64,000 nucleotides of DNA from Leptodactylus fallax (Eukaryota; Chordata; Amphibia; Anura; Leptodactylidae): NCBI GenBank assembly GCA_947044405.1, contig CAMRHE010000054.1:3797501-3861500 (forward strand). Reading direction: 5' to 3'. Below are positions 1-12,220 of this stretch, in pieces. How positions within the stretch are numbered: the first letter of the stretch is position 1; each line of letters begins with the position of its first letter. A program made the position numbers and the translations under genes. The notes below the pieces were generated by a model. The model had not been told where the DNA came from, did not search any database, and worked only from the letters and a program-made list of their open reading frames with translations.

Positions 1-940
1 ACTCTGTCCTCAGTGGAGGAGATCCTGGGGCAGCTGCAAGCTGCTGCCAGCACTAGGGGATGACTTGCTGAGTGAGCAGGTGGTGGGGCTGCTGGATGGG
101 AGAGCCCCAGCAGCTGCATCGGAGAGGCTTCCTTGCCAGACTCGCCCTCCAGAGCGGCTAAGCCCTGGATAATGCACCCATGGCACGTGTTGTCAGAGCC
201 CCACAAGGGATCCTCTGGATTAGGCTCCTTGTCTCACATCCTTGGGTGCAGGGTCCAGTCCAGGAGGAATCCAATCCGGTGTCTTATCTAAGCGAAAGTT
301 GGCAGAGCTGGTAGAGGCAACAGAGCTGGATCCACCATTTTCGGTGCATTTGCAACACACTGAGCAATGGTGGTGTATCCCCCTGGCAATGAGCCAGTTG
401 GGCGAAACCACCAGACACCACCTACTGGGATCCCTCTGTACTGCAAAGGGCGCTGGCTGGTGCTGAAGTGTCTTGTTCTGCCATGTCGTCCATGACAACC
501 CTTGGAGGTGCTGAAGCATCACCCTTGGGACTTACCCAAGTCATCTCTCCAAGTGCACATCAATCTTCGTCCTGCTGTGGCAGGGATTCAGGGACATTTT
601 CGGCACAAGCATGGCTGCAAGACTCGATGAGGTGACGCATCAGGATTCTGGTGAGTGTGTCTCCTCGTCTTGGCAGTTTCCCCCTATACTTATGTCTCAG
701 GAGGTTGTGGAAGAGGGCAGTGCCTCAACAGGCTGGGGCTGGATGGCAGGGCATATGCCCCACACTCTTTTAGAATCTGAGCAGCGCCAGAGGCAGTCGG
801 CAGGACTCTCTCATCTGGGATAGTACATAACAATGGATATGGGAGTCGAATTGGTACAAATCATACGTGGCGTCTTAGGTCTGTCTTGTATGATTTTTTA
901 CTTTGTTGGTCATGATGGTTTACGGTGGTATTTGCATTTT
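1..940. other. Unassigned GC-moderate sequence, possibly upstream DIRS sequence
   Basis: No exon of ELOA or other host gene is recognisable. An open frame runs in from the window edge to a TAA near 171 (54 codons, rich in Leu/Ala/Pro), but I cannot name it. Because 940-1450 contains the last ORF of a DIRS-type element, this stretch may be decayed upstream sequence of that same element. Confidence 0.3.
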
Positions 941-949
941 GTTTTTTCT

Positions 950-1450
950 CAAAGGTAGTACAGTCCAGCTTATCTGGATTTTTGGGCACTCCTTCGTGTA
1001 CTGCAGTGGGCGGCAATGATTTGGATGTCACACCCTTTCCAGGAACTAATCAGAGATATATCTTTGGGTCTTGTTCCCCGGTACCCTTATCATTTGGTCG
1101 TAAATGGTGCCTCTCAAAACATGGCAGACGGCTCGGTCAATTGATAAGCTGAACAAGGTCTCTGTTTTTATTTGTAGGAATGGCGGTCTTATGGTGCGGC
1201 ATATTTATCTGGACAGGGTGGTTACTGGTTGTGGGGGATTGAGAGGGCCTTGCTGTTGTGGGGGGTCTTTGGCACGCTCGCTGTGGCAGATGGGGGGTCC
1301 TTGGAGTTGGCTGGAAATTGGAAGTCATCGTGATGAGGCTTTACCCGTATATTGAACTGATCATGAATGAGGGTGGTCTGGCACATGGTGGGGCTCACAA
1401 GGTGGAGGCCCTTTAGTTGGATAACTAGGTGCGGTGCCACCAAGCTGGGG
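950..1450 (+). pseudogene. DIRS-type retrotransposon SGNH-hydrolase ORF relic
   Basis: DIRS elements of frogs and fish often end with an SGNH/GDSL-hydrolase ORF after the RT/RNase H part. At about 961-1005 the frame reads VQLIWIFGHSFVYCSGRQ, matching the hydrolase block I with catalytic Ser in GHS. A stop follows; then in a shifted frame (1104-1215) come VPLKTWQTARSIDKLNKV and NGGLMVRHIYLDR, matching the later W-x-x-ARS-x-N and GG-x-VRH-x-L blocks. In another frame near 1215-1260 comes GIERALLLWG, like the end of these ORFs. Several stops and frameshifts make it non-functional. Family assignment is from memory of the motif order. Confidence 0.5.
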
Positions 1451-1489
1451 GTAACGGCTGGTGGTAAAACATGTTGGAACTTGGCTATA

Positions 1490-1735
1490 TGAGGAACGCC
1501 CCCCTGACTGTACTCTAACATAGTCTTGTACTATCAGAGGGGGTGTTCCTTACCGCCCAGCGATGACACTAGGCTGTGAGGAACGCCCCTCTGACAGTGG
1601 GGAGATGTCGGTGCTGAAATTAACGGCACTGAGATCTCCACCACCGGGGCACATACCAGGAAAGCTAACGGTGCTCTGAATTCAGCGCAATGTATGCTTT
1701 TTAGCAGTATATAAAACCGCACATTCATTAGAATT
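1490..1735. repeat. Partial copy of the foldback repeat also at 61.8 kb
   Basis: The stretch with GGAACGCCCC, ACACTAGGCTGTGAGGAACG, TGACAGTGGGGAGAT and AGCAGTATATAAAACCGC matches 61.86-62.18 kb at roughly 80-85 percent by eye, in the same orientation. Only the right part of the family is present here. Confidence 0.7.
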
Positions 1736-1911
1736 AGGTGTTTCTACAAGCTGTTGATGCATTGGATGCACTTTGTATTTCACACATGGCTCTTTCATTT
1801 TGGCTTCATTTTCTGCTGAGTAAATAATGAAATGGTGAAATCTGTGTGTTGCTGTTCATCTGAGGTTGTATTTACCTAATTTTAAAGGGCGCCTACCACC
1901 ATCAAAATAAC

Positions 1912-1914
<3 letters not shown>

Positions 1915-1961
<47 letters not shown>
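1915..1961. repeat. (TA)n microsatellite
   Basis: Pure alternating AT for about 46 bases, directly beside a TA-target Tc1 insertion whose left end starts at 1968. Confidence 0.95.
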
Positions 1962-1962
<1 letters not shown>

Positions 1963-1967
1963 CAGTA

Positions 1968-3519
1968 CACTGATGAGCAAAAGGGTAACAATGTTTTGAA
2001 CTTCTGACTTTCAGGATCCATATCTCACCATCCACTACAGCTTCGAATGTGAGACTACCATCATTTTATAGACCATCATCTTGGCTATCTCATACATAAA
2101 TTAGACTTGCAACTATTTTAGAATATGATTAGTTATGCGAATTCTTGTCATGTAACTGCATTGTTACCATTTTGCTCTTATTAGTATTTTGTAAATCCAT
2201 TTTTGGCTTTCAACACTACCTGAATACTTGTGAGAATGCTCTTGATCAGATTTAAGCGTGTCTCAACCAAAATCTGATCCCAGGTCTCTTCTACACGTTC
2301 CCAATGTTAGTGTATGCTAGTTGCTTACTTGGGTATGAATACAGCTTTTTCTTCAACTCTCCCCACAAGTGTTCGATTGGGTTGAGGTCTGGGGACTAAT
2401 CCAGCACCTCTACTTCATTGTCATTGAACCATTTCTTTGCTAATCTCGAGCTATGCATTGGGTGTTCCTGCTGGAACAGTCGTCTTTTTCATACCCATAG
2501 TAATCGAGTGTATGAAGTAACTTGTCTTGTAGGATACTCTCATGTAGCTCAGTATTGAGAAAACCATTGATCCTGGTCAAATATCCAACGTCTTTGGCTG
2601 TGAAACAACCCCATATCAGGCTTCCTCCTCCAAACTTTGACAGTTCCTTCAATTTCTTGATCCATTAGCCCCCTTTTCCCTTGTTTCTTCCAGGCCCATT
2701 TGCAACCATCAGAGCCCAGTCTATTGACTTTCATTTCATTGCTTCAAATCGCCCATTTCCCATCTTCTACTGTCCACTTTTCATACTTTTTTGTAAACTC
2801 GAGCCGACTCTTCTTATGACTATATTGAAGTTGAGGTTTCTTCACCTTTTTTCGTGCCACCATTCCAGACTTGTGTAATGCGTGTCGCACAGTGCTTGCA
2901 TGGACGTCTATGATCTCATGATTATGAAGCATACAAACCATCTCCACTGCCATGTTTGTTGTGACAGAACTGATAGACCTTGTGATGAGCTGACTTGTTG
3001 ACTCTGATATTTTGCCTGGATGTCCACCTCTTGGCTTTTGGATGGATGGACTTCATGTCGTATTCTTCCAACTGTGATGGCACTCACATGATGCAGTTTG
3101 GCAATTTTCTTGGCCGAGAGACCGCTATCGATGAGCTGGATGATGCTGTTGCTCTTTTCTTCGGAAATCTTACTCATGGCTGATCCTTGATTTGAATCAG
3201 TGACCTATTGCTTGGCAATCAACCTAATAACACACTGAGTTATTAGGAAATGTGAGAACAGGTTGTAATTTGTAGTATACAGTTCAAGAAGAAAAATCTT
3301 TCCACCATCCGAAGCAAAACCGTAACAATGCAGTTGCATGACAAGAATATGTATAACTAATCATATGCTAAATAGTTTGCAAGTCAAATTTATGAATGAG
3401 AGCCAGGATGATTGTCTATAAAATGATGGAAGTCTCACGTTTGAAGCTGTAGTGGATGGTGAGATATGGAGCATGAAAGTCAAAAGTTCAACACATTGTT
3501 ACCCTTTTGCTAGTCAGTG
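1968..3519. mobile_element. Tc1-like transposon (family A, copy 1), complete ends
   Basis: Inverted ends CACTGATGAGCAAAAGGGTA and its near-reverse-complement TACCCTTTTGCTAGTCAGTG are flanked by TA on both sides (1966-1967, 3520-3521), the target duplication of Tc1/mariner. Similarity between the two ends extends over roughly 200 bp (about 1968-2170 and 3322-3519), with a second AGTAACAATG-type block inside, i.e. an IR/DR-like arrangement. Length 1552 bp is normal for Tc1. The transposase lies on the minus strand and is decayed. A second, right-truncated copy is at 55.7 kb. Confidence 0.9.
2440..3180 (-). pseudogene. Tc1-like transposase relic (family A)
   Basis: Read on the minus strand, the N-terminal helix-turn-helix is visible at 3177-2990 (MSKISEEKSNSIIQLIDSGL, SAKKIAKLHHVSAITVGRIR). 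A second DNA-binding part with VRHALHKSGMVARKK lies at 2940-2820. The catalytic part at about 2652-2450 reads FGGGSLIWGCFTAKDVGYLT. Several frameshifts and stops separate the parts, and the expected QQDND and NPIE blocks are damaged. Not functional. Confidence 0.85.
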
Positions 3520-3521
3520 TA

Positions 3522-6500
3522 CCACTTGCATGATGTTGGGGCAGTTACTGACATACTGAACATATCTTTTTGTGTCCAAAATTAACTTTTAATTTGTATG
3601 TAAACAAGTTGTTTGGTGCACCAGGGGTAATGGCTGCATCTGCCAAAACACCTATTTTCCAGAGTCCTTATGACAGCACTACTGGAGCTTGACCTCTGAG
3701 GGAACAGGAAGATAAGAGAAGTGAAAAGCCCACCTCCGCTCTCCAGTGTTCTTCCTGTCCCTCTCAGAGGCAGATGCAGAGAGGAGTTCTCCTACCTGAA
3801 GGTTGGCGGGGTGTGGATCGCTTTCTCTTTCTCTCGCTCCTTTCTCCATCCTGTGTAGGGGATTTGGGGGCTGTTATCCTCTTCAGGAGCTCTTAAGCCT
3901 TCCAGTCTTCAGGCCTTCATTAGTTGCAGCAGCCGCTCCCCCTCACTGTGGTTCTCTGCTGCTGCTGGGGGCCCCCTGCTCCATGTGTCACGCATTTCGG
4001 CACATGTGACATCACAGCTATTCCCTTTAGGAATTCATTGGCTCCCAGAGTCTTTACAAAGGTGGTAGTGGAAACCATAGTGGTCAATGACTGCATTTCT
4101 ACTGATTGCAATCCACGGTCATCCATGTTACTTATGACCACTATATTTGGACTCAATATGATTTATTGTACTCGTTTCTTTCTTTGACTTTATTACTATG
4201 CTTATTCTTTTTTTTTTTTTTTTTTTGTGTATGTTTAGAACTCTGAAAAATTAATTTATTGAATGGAAAAAAAACTGAGGGACTGGTGGTGGAATAAATT
4301 GATCTGTACTTCCCATCCTCATTTGCGGAGGTACATCCCTCGTTCCCTCTGGTTCAAGGAACTGCGAGGTCCAGAAGTGCAGACGGTCTGGTGCTGCCGT
4401 AGCCAATCACTGGTAGTCACATGCTAGGCTCCTGTGACATATCAGTAGTGACCTCACTGGTACCTAATTTGTGACCACTGAAGCCAGTGATTGGCCGCAG
4501 TGGTCACTTGACCCTCTGAACTTCCGGCTTGGCAGTCCATGTATAATTTTATTTTACCCCATTCACGGCCCTTAGGGACTCTTTAATTCATCCCAGACAA
4601 TTGAGGAGCTGGTGAAATATGTTGGTACAAACAGTGCTGGTCATGTGAGCCCGCAAACTCTGATGCCCATCATGCCCTGCTTAGTGACTTGTGGAAAATG
4701 TTTTTTATACATGTAATTGTAGGGGCTGAGACTCCTGGACTTCTCCAACTATGCCAGTAAGTGTTACATCGAGTCAGGTGCACCTCCCCTACTCAAAGAC
4801 CGTGAAACTTGTTACCCACTTATTGTGTAGAAGTGTGGCTGCCAAGAAATACATTTTCATTCACATAGGCATGTTGTCACCAGCATTTACTGTGGTAGAT
4901 TGTGATTGACATAGCGAAAGTTTAAACTTTGTTCAGTAGAAAAGAACAGCTAGGATCAACATCCTCAGTCCTACACAACAGGAACAAAGCAACTCTCTTA
5001 GCATGAGAACTGCGGTCCCACAGCGAACACAGTGAGGTAAAAAAAAGGCTCAGCTCCAGAAATGCACAACACGGACAAATGGCCAGGCTGTTACCAACTG
5101 AGGTCCAGGTAGAAACCCAAAGAAGCTAGAAAGCTTCCCTTTTTATATTGGTTTTCCAGACCAGCATGACTACTTGGTGTCAGACCATAGCACGTGAGAA
5201 CTGTACAGTGAGTGGCACCAAAAGGAACACTGCTTGGTGCACAGCCAATGGGTGCAGCTCTGTTTTGTACTCTTGGAGAATCATCCCACCAATTGTTAGT
5301 ATTTTTAAAAGGGCTTTTGAGATTGAAAAAAATAACTTCTCAACTGTTAAATGCTCTAGGTTCAATGGCTCAAGTGGTCTCCCCCTGTTTGTTGATAGAT
5401 ATATATATATACGTACGTACATACATACAGTGTCAGACTGGGATGTCTAGGGCCCACCAGTGCAATTGCTTCTAGGGGCCCACCATCAGGACCCATGCAG
5501 ATCAGCGGTACTGAGACAGGGCAGCTAAAGGTACTAACATGTCGGGAGATATGCTGCTCACCTGCCATAACATGTGCACCACTGCACTACCTAAACCTAC
5601 TGCTACGCCCTGTATGGCAAGTGAACAGCGTGGCTCCTTGAATTGTTACCATTACCTGTAGATCTTCATTACATCGCCGATGTAATATTGCTGGCCTTTC
5701 CTAAGCACGGCCATCAAAATTAGAAAGATGGATAAATACTTTGAAGAGGATATCCAGGGATTGGCGCAACCCAAGTCCCAGGCGGGAGGTGTAAAATAAA
5801 AATAAATAAAAAAGCATAATCACCTGTCCCCAGCACTCAGTTGTCCGCTGCCAGTGTCCATTCAGTCTCGTGCTGACGCCTTCCTGCTGGTAGTTCTGCA
5901 CCTCATGTGACCGCTAAGACCAATTAGGTACAAGAGTTCCAGAAATGAGGTGCCGCCATGAGACCGAACAGACACAGGCAGGGAACAATGGGGTGCTGGG
6001 GACAGATGAGTATACTTTTTTTTTTTTTTGGAAACTATTTTTTAATTTTACACCTCCCTGGCGGCTGCCAAAGTGGTTGCTCCAGTTAATAGCCTCTTTT
6101 AAGGGGGTTGTCTGGGCCAAATTTTTTTTTTTATGGCCACTTCATTGTTCCCCCATACTGTATGGGAAACAGTGATGGGGCCATTATATTGTGTGGGTGA
6201 AGTGATGGGGGCTGATGTTCTGTGGAGGGGGGGACATTAAACTGTGTGGTGCATATGAAAGAGATTGTCCAGGGTTAATTTTTTTTTTTTTTTTTTTTTT
6301 TATGGCCTATGCTCAGGATAGGCCATAAATACCTGTTCTGTAGGAGGCTGACGCATGGCCGCATCAGCTGTACAGCATCACTTCCGGCGCCCGTTTTGTA
6401 CACGGCACAGGGCCGAAAGCAGAAAGCTTCATCCGTTGTATAGTTGGCCGGTGCTGTCACTGCAGTTCAGCTCCCACTGACTTCAATAAGTGCTGAGATG

Positions 6501-6640
6501 TAGTGAAGGTGCCCGGCTAATACACAGTGGACAGAGCTTTCTGCTTCTGGTCCCATAATGTGTACAGGACGGACACCAGAAGTGGCTCCATACAGCTGAT
6601 CGGTCTGGGGTCAGCCCTCAACAGATCAGGTATCTATGGC
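3522..6640. other. Intergenic or first-intron sequence, no gene recognised
   Basis: Mostly unique-looking sequence with T-runs (4209-4226, 6019-6030, 6280-6301) and a short (TA/CGTA/CATA) tract near 5397-5430. Fragments such as AAGGGGGTTGTCTGGGCC near 6104 resemble the short frog repeat end that also occurs at 8230, 12915, 41085 and 60549. No exon of ELOA could be supported, though the missing first coding exon could in principle lie here or further upstream. Confidence 0.5.
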
Positions 6641-6709
6641 CTCAGTAGTGGTGAACCTAGCCTCTTTGCTGCCTGAGGTGGACTATCGAAAAACCCCCCC
6701 CCCCCCCAA

Positions 6710-7203
6710 ACTGGGCTCCCCAGTTTAAGAAAGACATCGATTTATTGGAGCAGGTCCAGAGAAGAGCAACCAAAATGGTGGAAGGTCTACAAACCATGTC
6801 CTACGAGGAGAGGCTAAAAGAATTGGGACTGCTTAGTTTGCAGAAGAGAAGGCTAAGGGGAGACTTAATAGGGGTATTTAAATATCTGAAAGGTTGTCAC
6901 AGTGCAGAGGGATCTACCCTTTTCTCATTAGCAGAAGGAAGCACGAGAAGTAATGGAATGAAACTAAGGGGAAGGAGATTCAGATTAGACATTAGGAAAA
7001 ACTTTCTAACAGTAAGGGTAGTGAGAGAGTGGAATAGGCTGCCACGGGAGATGGTGAGTTCTCCATCAATTGAAATCTTCAAGTGGAAACTGGATAGGTA
7101 TATAGCTGGGATGTTTTAGGAATTCCTGCTTTGCAGGGGGTTGGACTCGATGGCCCTTGAGGTCCCTTCCAACTCAAACAAACAAACAAACAAACAAAAA
7201 AAT
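6710..7203 (+). mobile_element. CR1-type LINE, 5'-truncated copy
   Basis: The insertion holds the end of a reverse-transcriptase ORF (6724-7119), then a 3' tail with GGGGGTTGGACTCGATGGCC and GAGGTCCCTTCCAACTC, the well-known CR1/L3-like 3' end, and an (AAAC)n terminal repeat. The 5' end is truncated as usual for LINEs. The empty site in the other hAT copy (59.33 kb) confirms the insertion limits to within the homopolymer there. Confidence 0.88.
6724..7119 (+). pseudogene. CR1 ORF2 C-terminal fragment
   Basis: An open frame without stops to TAG at 7117-7119 encodes [54 protein letters not shown] and [14 protein letters not shown]. This is the conserved region after the reverse-transcriptase palm in CR1-like LINEs, seen in hundreds of copies in amphibian and sauropsid genomes. 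The catalytic YADD part and the endonuclease are absent, so it is a dead 5'-truncated copy, although the preserved frame suggests it is not very old. Confidence 0.88.
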
Positions 7204-8665
7204 ATAAAATTGCGTTTACATGCTGTTAGCGTCACACGCTGTTATTGTCTTACAATAAATATACACAAACTTATGAAACAGTTTTTAAGAATTCTTCCTC
7301 CTGTATTACTTCAGTATCAGAAATCAACAACACGGCATTAACAATGAAAGTAACTTCACACATCTTCTGCTTGGTGGATGGATGAGCCCACGCGGCCCCC
7401 ATTCTCTCTAATAGGAGCGCCGCAGATAGCTTTGTATTGGACTTCAGGTATCTTCGGCACTCCCATCGAAGTGAATGAGAGCCACGTGGGTTTGTCCATC
7501 CACCGAGGTGACACACCTATATTCAGATGCAGCCAGGCTGGATTCCCACCCAGTGGGGTGGGGGGGAGGGGAAACCCAATTCTCAGGCTCAGTGGGGTCA
7601 TCATTTAGGTGAATACAGAGAAGTAACATTTTGTGACTTACAGGTGACGTCTCTGACTAATCGGTCACATTTCCCTTCTCTTCCATTTGGACCGCCATGA
7701 CCACTTCTTCCAGCTGTGACTTGTCTCTGTAACGTTTACAACACAGACATCTTTGGCTCCTCACTTTTCCAGGCATCCAACCCATGTTGTCCTCACCTGC
7801 ACACCCATCATGCTGCTACCCCAATTATAAAATATATAACCCCCCATAATGAATAATACCCCCAAGTGTTAACTAATTAAAAGGTTTTCCAGGTCATTAA
7901 TAAACTAATCAGTGGGGCTCAAAAACCCAGGACCCCTACTGGTTGCCTGTTAGAATGAACTGTGGTACATGTGTAAGCACCGTGACCGCTTCTCTGTTTA
8001 CATAGTGTCATTCATCTCATAGCGGCCATGTAATGTAACTACGTGCCTCGTCCTATACATGTCTGTGACAAGACTATATTTACATCACACGGTCACTATA
8101 AACAGACAGCATGTGATATAGGCACCATAGCCCCTTCATATAGCTGATCAGAGGAGGGGTCCACTAAGGATAGAACATCAATAAAAATGAGCTGGAAAGC
8201 CCCTTTAATAAAGCCCAAGTGCCACCTTAAAGGGGTTGTCTAGGATAACCACTTTTTTGAAATGAGGCTGGGGAAGGTGCTCCAGTGTCTCCCAGCGTGT
8301 TCCAGTCCTGCTGCTCCGGTGTTTTCTTCCCCCTCAGTGGTCATGTGCGGTGGGGACTTCCGCCAGAAGAGAACACCAGAGCAGCAGAACCAGACTGCAG
8401 TGGGAGACGTCGGAGCACAGGTGAGTAGGTGTGTGTTTTTTTTTTTTTTTTTTTGTTTTTTTTTACAGGGTATTATGCCCTGCAGCGGCCCCTTTCTTAA
8501 CTTTTTAAATTAGCAGGTATTTACGCTGTTAAGTGCTTATGGTGCAGATATGCCATTCCCAAACCATACAGAGACTTTTTGGGAAAAAAAATGTCACTTT
8601 CCCTTGCTGGGATCTGTTGAGAGTTAGGTTAGGTGGTGATTGCTTCTGTTTTTATATCATTTTAG

Positions 8666-8722
8666 ATTACCAAAACTTTACAGAGTTTACAGGAACTTGA
8701 CATCACATTGGATATACTTGTG
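8666..8722 (+). CDS. ELOA: Elongin-A exon: first half of LW domain
   Basis: A 57-bp exon between a TTTTAG acceptor and a GTAAGT donor, phase 0 at both ends. It encodes 19 residues ending LDITLDILV, which align with the end of the first part of the TFIIS N-terminal (LW) domain of Elongin A (LPITVDILA in human, from memory). An in-exon AG near 8683 could act as a shorter acceptor, but the longer form aligns without a gap to the LLKYLKKL part of the family. The preceding exon, which should hold the start codon and about 25 residues, was not identified. Confidence 0.85.
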
Positions 8723-11700
8723 GTAAGTTGCAGTAACAGAAATCCAATTATCGTGTATAGAATTGCTTAAACTGGTTCTTTGGGATCATTAAAATTAAAT
8801 ACATGCAGCAGGGGAGGGCTAGAAAACTTACTGATACTGACCCGCATCCTCCCTTCGGTTCCTGCACTGGGTCGGCCATCACTGCTACCTCTCTGTTTAG
8901 ATGAGTAGTGGCTGCAGCAGACACACCATGCCAATTCTCTAGCCCTCCACTGGTGCATCAATTCTATTGAACTCAGAGTCCTTAAGGCTGAAGCCCCACA
9001 TTGTGGAAATGCAGCTTTTATTGTTGCAGATTTTGCTGTGTTTTTTGAGCTAAAGCCAAGAATGGCTACAAAAAGAATTGAAAATATATAGGAAGCACTA
9101 ATACTTCTAACTTATGCCCATCCCACTTCTGGCTTTGGCTAAAAAAGAAAAAAAAAAAACTGCAAAATCTGCAAGAAAAAAGCTGTGTTTCTGCAAAGTG
9201 GGGCCTCAGCCTAAGGGGTGTGTGTGGTGTGTGGTGGTTGTGTGTGTGTTTTTTTTTTTGTTTGTTTGTTTTTTTATAGAACTTTACTCCTTTTTTGATT
9301 TTTGCCTTGAACTGCATCTGAAAAGTTGAACATGTAAACTCGCCCTCAGTGTATGTATTGGATTATGCCATCTGATTTCAGGTGTATTTTCTTTCCACTA
9401 TTCAAAGGATATATAATTTTCAATTTCTGTTTACATTTCACATTCATCTCTTCACTAAAAATGTTTATATTTAAGGAAACTGGAGTTGGAAAAACTGTGA
9501 ACAGCTTCCGCAAGCACAATGATGTGGGTGATATTGCTAAATCTATTGTACTTCAATGGAAGAAATTAGTTCCTGAGGTGAAGGAACTGTAAGTGATGTT
9601 TCTGAAGACTTTTATTCTGTTTTTGAAAATTACAGGAGAGATGAAAAAAGAAAGATGGAGCATGCTTTTAAGTGACAGAGGGGCCTTTGGGCCTCCATGG
9701 CCATAAAGTCCTAGGCACAGCTGCTATGGTACCTCAGTTGCCCTCTATGGTTATACCCTTGACACATGGTGGTTTATATAGCAGTAGCTCACATTTTTAA
9801 AATGTTGCAACAATATTCAGGACAAGTGTAATATGTATACTAAGTATGGTTGCCAAAGGCTCTTTGCACAAAGCATTTAACCTGGAGGCACTCTTTGGGT
9901 GCTATATGGTGTCTTCATACAGTACTGCATAGAGAAAAATTTATCTCCAAGATATTTTCCCCATAATACATCATTGACTAGAACATGCCACAATTGTCTC
10001 TGTATGTAATCATAGGTATAGTATAGATCAGGGATAGGCAACCTTTTTTGTTCGGCGTGCCGATTTTAATAAAAAAAAAAATCAAAGATGAGGTACTCGG
10101 AGTGCCGGTCAATAATTGTAAGCCTGACGATCTCTAAACTAAAGTCATATACCACATACCATAACACAGAAGTGCTGCCACCAGATGCTTTAGGACGAAT
10201 GCATTTACTTCTATTTCCTGGGACGCTCCTGTACTTTCTGATTAGAAGCAATGAAAGTACATGCGCATCCCGCAATTAGTGGTAAATGTGTCCAAGAGCA
10301 CCGTATGGCGGCAGCCTTATGGTGAAAACACACTATGTATCTGGATGCAGATATAGTCTTAGGCCACTGGAACTTTTACTTCGATGTAAAACTGGTGCAT
10401 TTTTGCACAAAAAAAAAAAAAAAAAAAGCCTGAGTTTTCTGTGCAAAAACACATCCTTAATATAGAAAACACACCGTTGTACAGAATAATGTCCCATAGT
10501 GGTCCCTGCACATGATATTATGTCCCACAGCCATAGCAGTCCCTGCACACAGTATTACCCTGTTTCCCCCGAAAATAAGACAGCGTCTTATATTAATTTT
10601 TGCTCCCAAAGATGTGCTGTGTCTTATTTTCAGGGGATGTCTTATTTTTTTTTCAATGAAGAAGAATTCACATTTATTGCTGAACAAAAAAATGAACATT
10701 TATTATATACGGTACTGTACAGTAGTTGTCATCACAAACCAGCATAACCATACAAACTGTGAATCCTATCAAGAATTTCTTACTACCGTACCATTATTTC
10801 CATGTACAACAATTAACAGTATGGTACATTTACCAATATTTACGGTACGAATAGAAAGTAAAATTTATTCAATGACAGTTATGTCATCATCTTCTAGGAC
10901 ATCATCATAACAATCCAAACCATTAATTTCCCTGCACACAGTATCATGTCCCATAGTGGCCCCTGCACACAGTATCATGTCCCATAGTGGCCCCTGCACA
11001 CAGTATCATTCCCCATAGTGGCCCCTGCACACAGTATCATTCCCCATAGTGGCCCCTGCACACAGTATCATTCCCCATAGTGGCCCCTGCACACAGTATC
11101 ATTCCCCATAGTGGCCCCTGCACACAGTATCATTCCCCATAGTGGCCCCTGCACACAGTATCATTCCCCATAGTGGCCCCTGCACACAGTATCATTCCCC
11201 ATAGTGGCCCCTGCACACAGTATCATTCCCCATAGTGGCCCCGCCGCCCCCAGGGCCCCGGCACACAGTATCATTCCCCATAGTGGCCCCGGCACACAGT
11301 AGTTTGCCCCATAGTGGACCACCCATGAACAATTATTATACTGTGGGGTCTTTTCAGACCCCAGAGTATAATGATCGGAGACCCAGGAGAGGATAGAAAC
11401 ATAAAAAAACAACGTTGCTTACCTGTTCCTCGCTCCGGTGCATGCCCGTGCGCTACTCCGGCCTTCTTCACTGTTAGACCAGGCCGTGTCACGTGATCCG
11501 GCCGGCGTCGCGACGCAAAATGACGTCCGCTGACATCACCAAACAGGCCCGAAGCCTGGAGAAGCGTAGGACAGGTAAGCACATAGCTTTTTATGTTCGC
11601 TCACCTCCCCTGGGCCGCCGATTATTATACTCCGGGGTCTGAAAAGACCCCGGAGTATAATGATAGCAGAGATTGTGGGGTTCTCCCGCGGCCTCACATA

Positions 11701-12186
11701 TCGTATATACCGTATGTTCTGTTTGGGAACATACGCCTTACTTTCGGGGGATGCCTTATATTGGGCAATTCTCCGAAACCTCTCCTATGCCTTACTTTCG
11801 GGGGTGTCTTATTTTCGGGGAAACACGGAATGTCGCATAGCAGCTCCTGCACACGGTATTATATCCCATAGCTGCCCTTGCACACGGTATATGTCCCATA
11901 GCGGCCTCCGCACATGGTATTTGTCCCATAGCGGCCTCTGCACACGGTATTATGGCCCATAGCGGCCCCTGCACACAGCAATATGTCCCATAGCGGCCCC
12001 TGCACACGGTATATGTCCCATAGCGGCCCCTGCACACTGTTATCCTCCATAGTGGCCCCTGCACACTGTATAATATTCTAACTTTTATAATATTCAAATT
12101 TGTGCCACTCACTAGCTATTATTATACTGTGGGGTCTCTTCAGACCACAGAGTATAATAAGTGGAGGGCAAAGAGAGGTGACAAAC

Positions 12187-12220
<34 letters not shown>

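Larger units (their letters stand above)
6646..8497. mobile_element. hAT-like non-autonomous element (family H1), right-truncated, with CR1 insertion
   Basis: From TAGTGGTGAACCTAGCCTCT onward this copy follows the complete element at 59278-61775 almost base for base to about 8465, then jumps to a short piece of its minisatellite part (TTATGCCCTGCAGCGGCCCC) and ends without the right inverted terminus. Relative to the other copy it carries an extra ~490 bp, the CR1 LINE at about 6710-7203. The pair therefore shows occupied and empty states of the CR1 site. Confidence 0.85.
10558..11828. mobile_element. Nested TA-target inverted-repeat element
   Basis: Left end CCCTGTTTCCCCCGAAAATA and right end TATTTTCGGGGAAACACGG (reading GTCTTATTTTCGGGG) are inverted repeats; TA precedes the left end (10556-10557), while the right side reads AA, probably mutated TA. 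No transposase is visible. The interior carries the 31-bp minisatellite and one foldback element. A second set of TTACTTTCGGGGG motifs near the right end suggests duplication of the terminus. Confidence 0.75.

Noticed and set aside
10931..11320. CRISPR-like regular array
   Set aside because: Units are contiguous 31-bp copies with no unique spacers, in vertebrate DNA inside a hAT element; it is a minisatellite.
11161..12112. Open frames on the minus strand with repeated CRG-GYG-type peptide
   Set aside because: Products of translating the 31-bp minisatellite; period and composition explain them.
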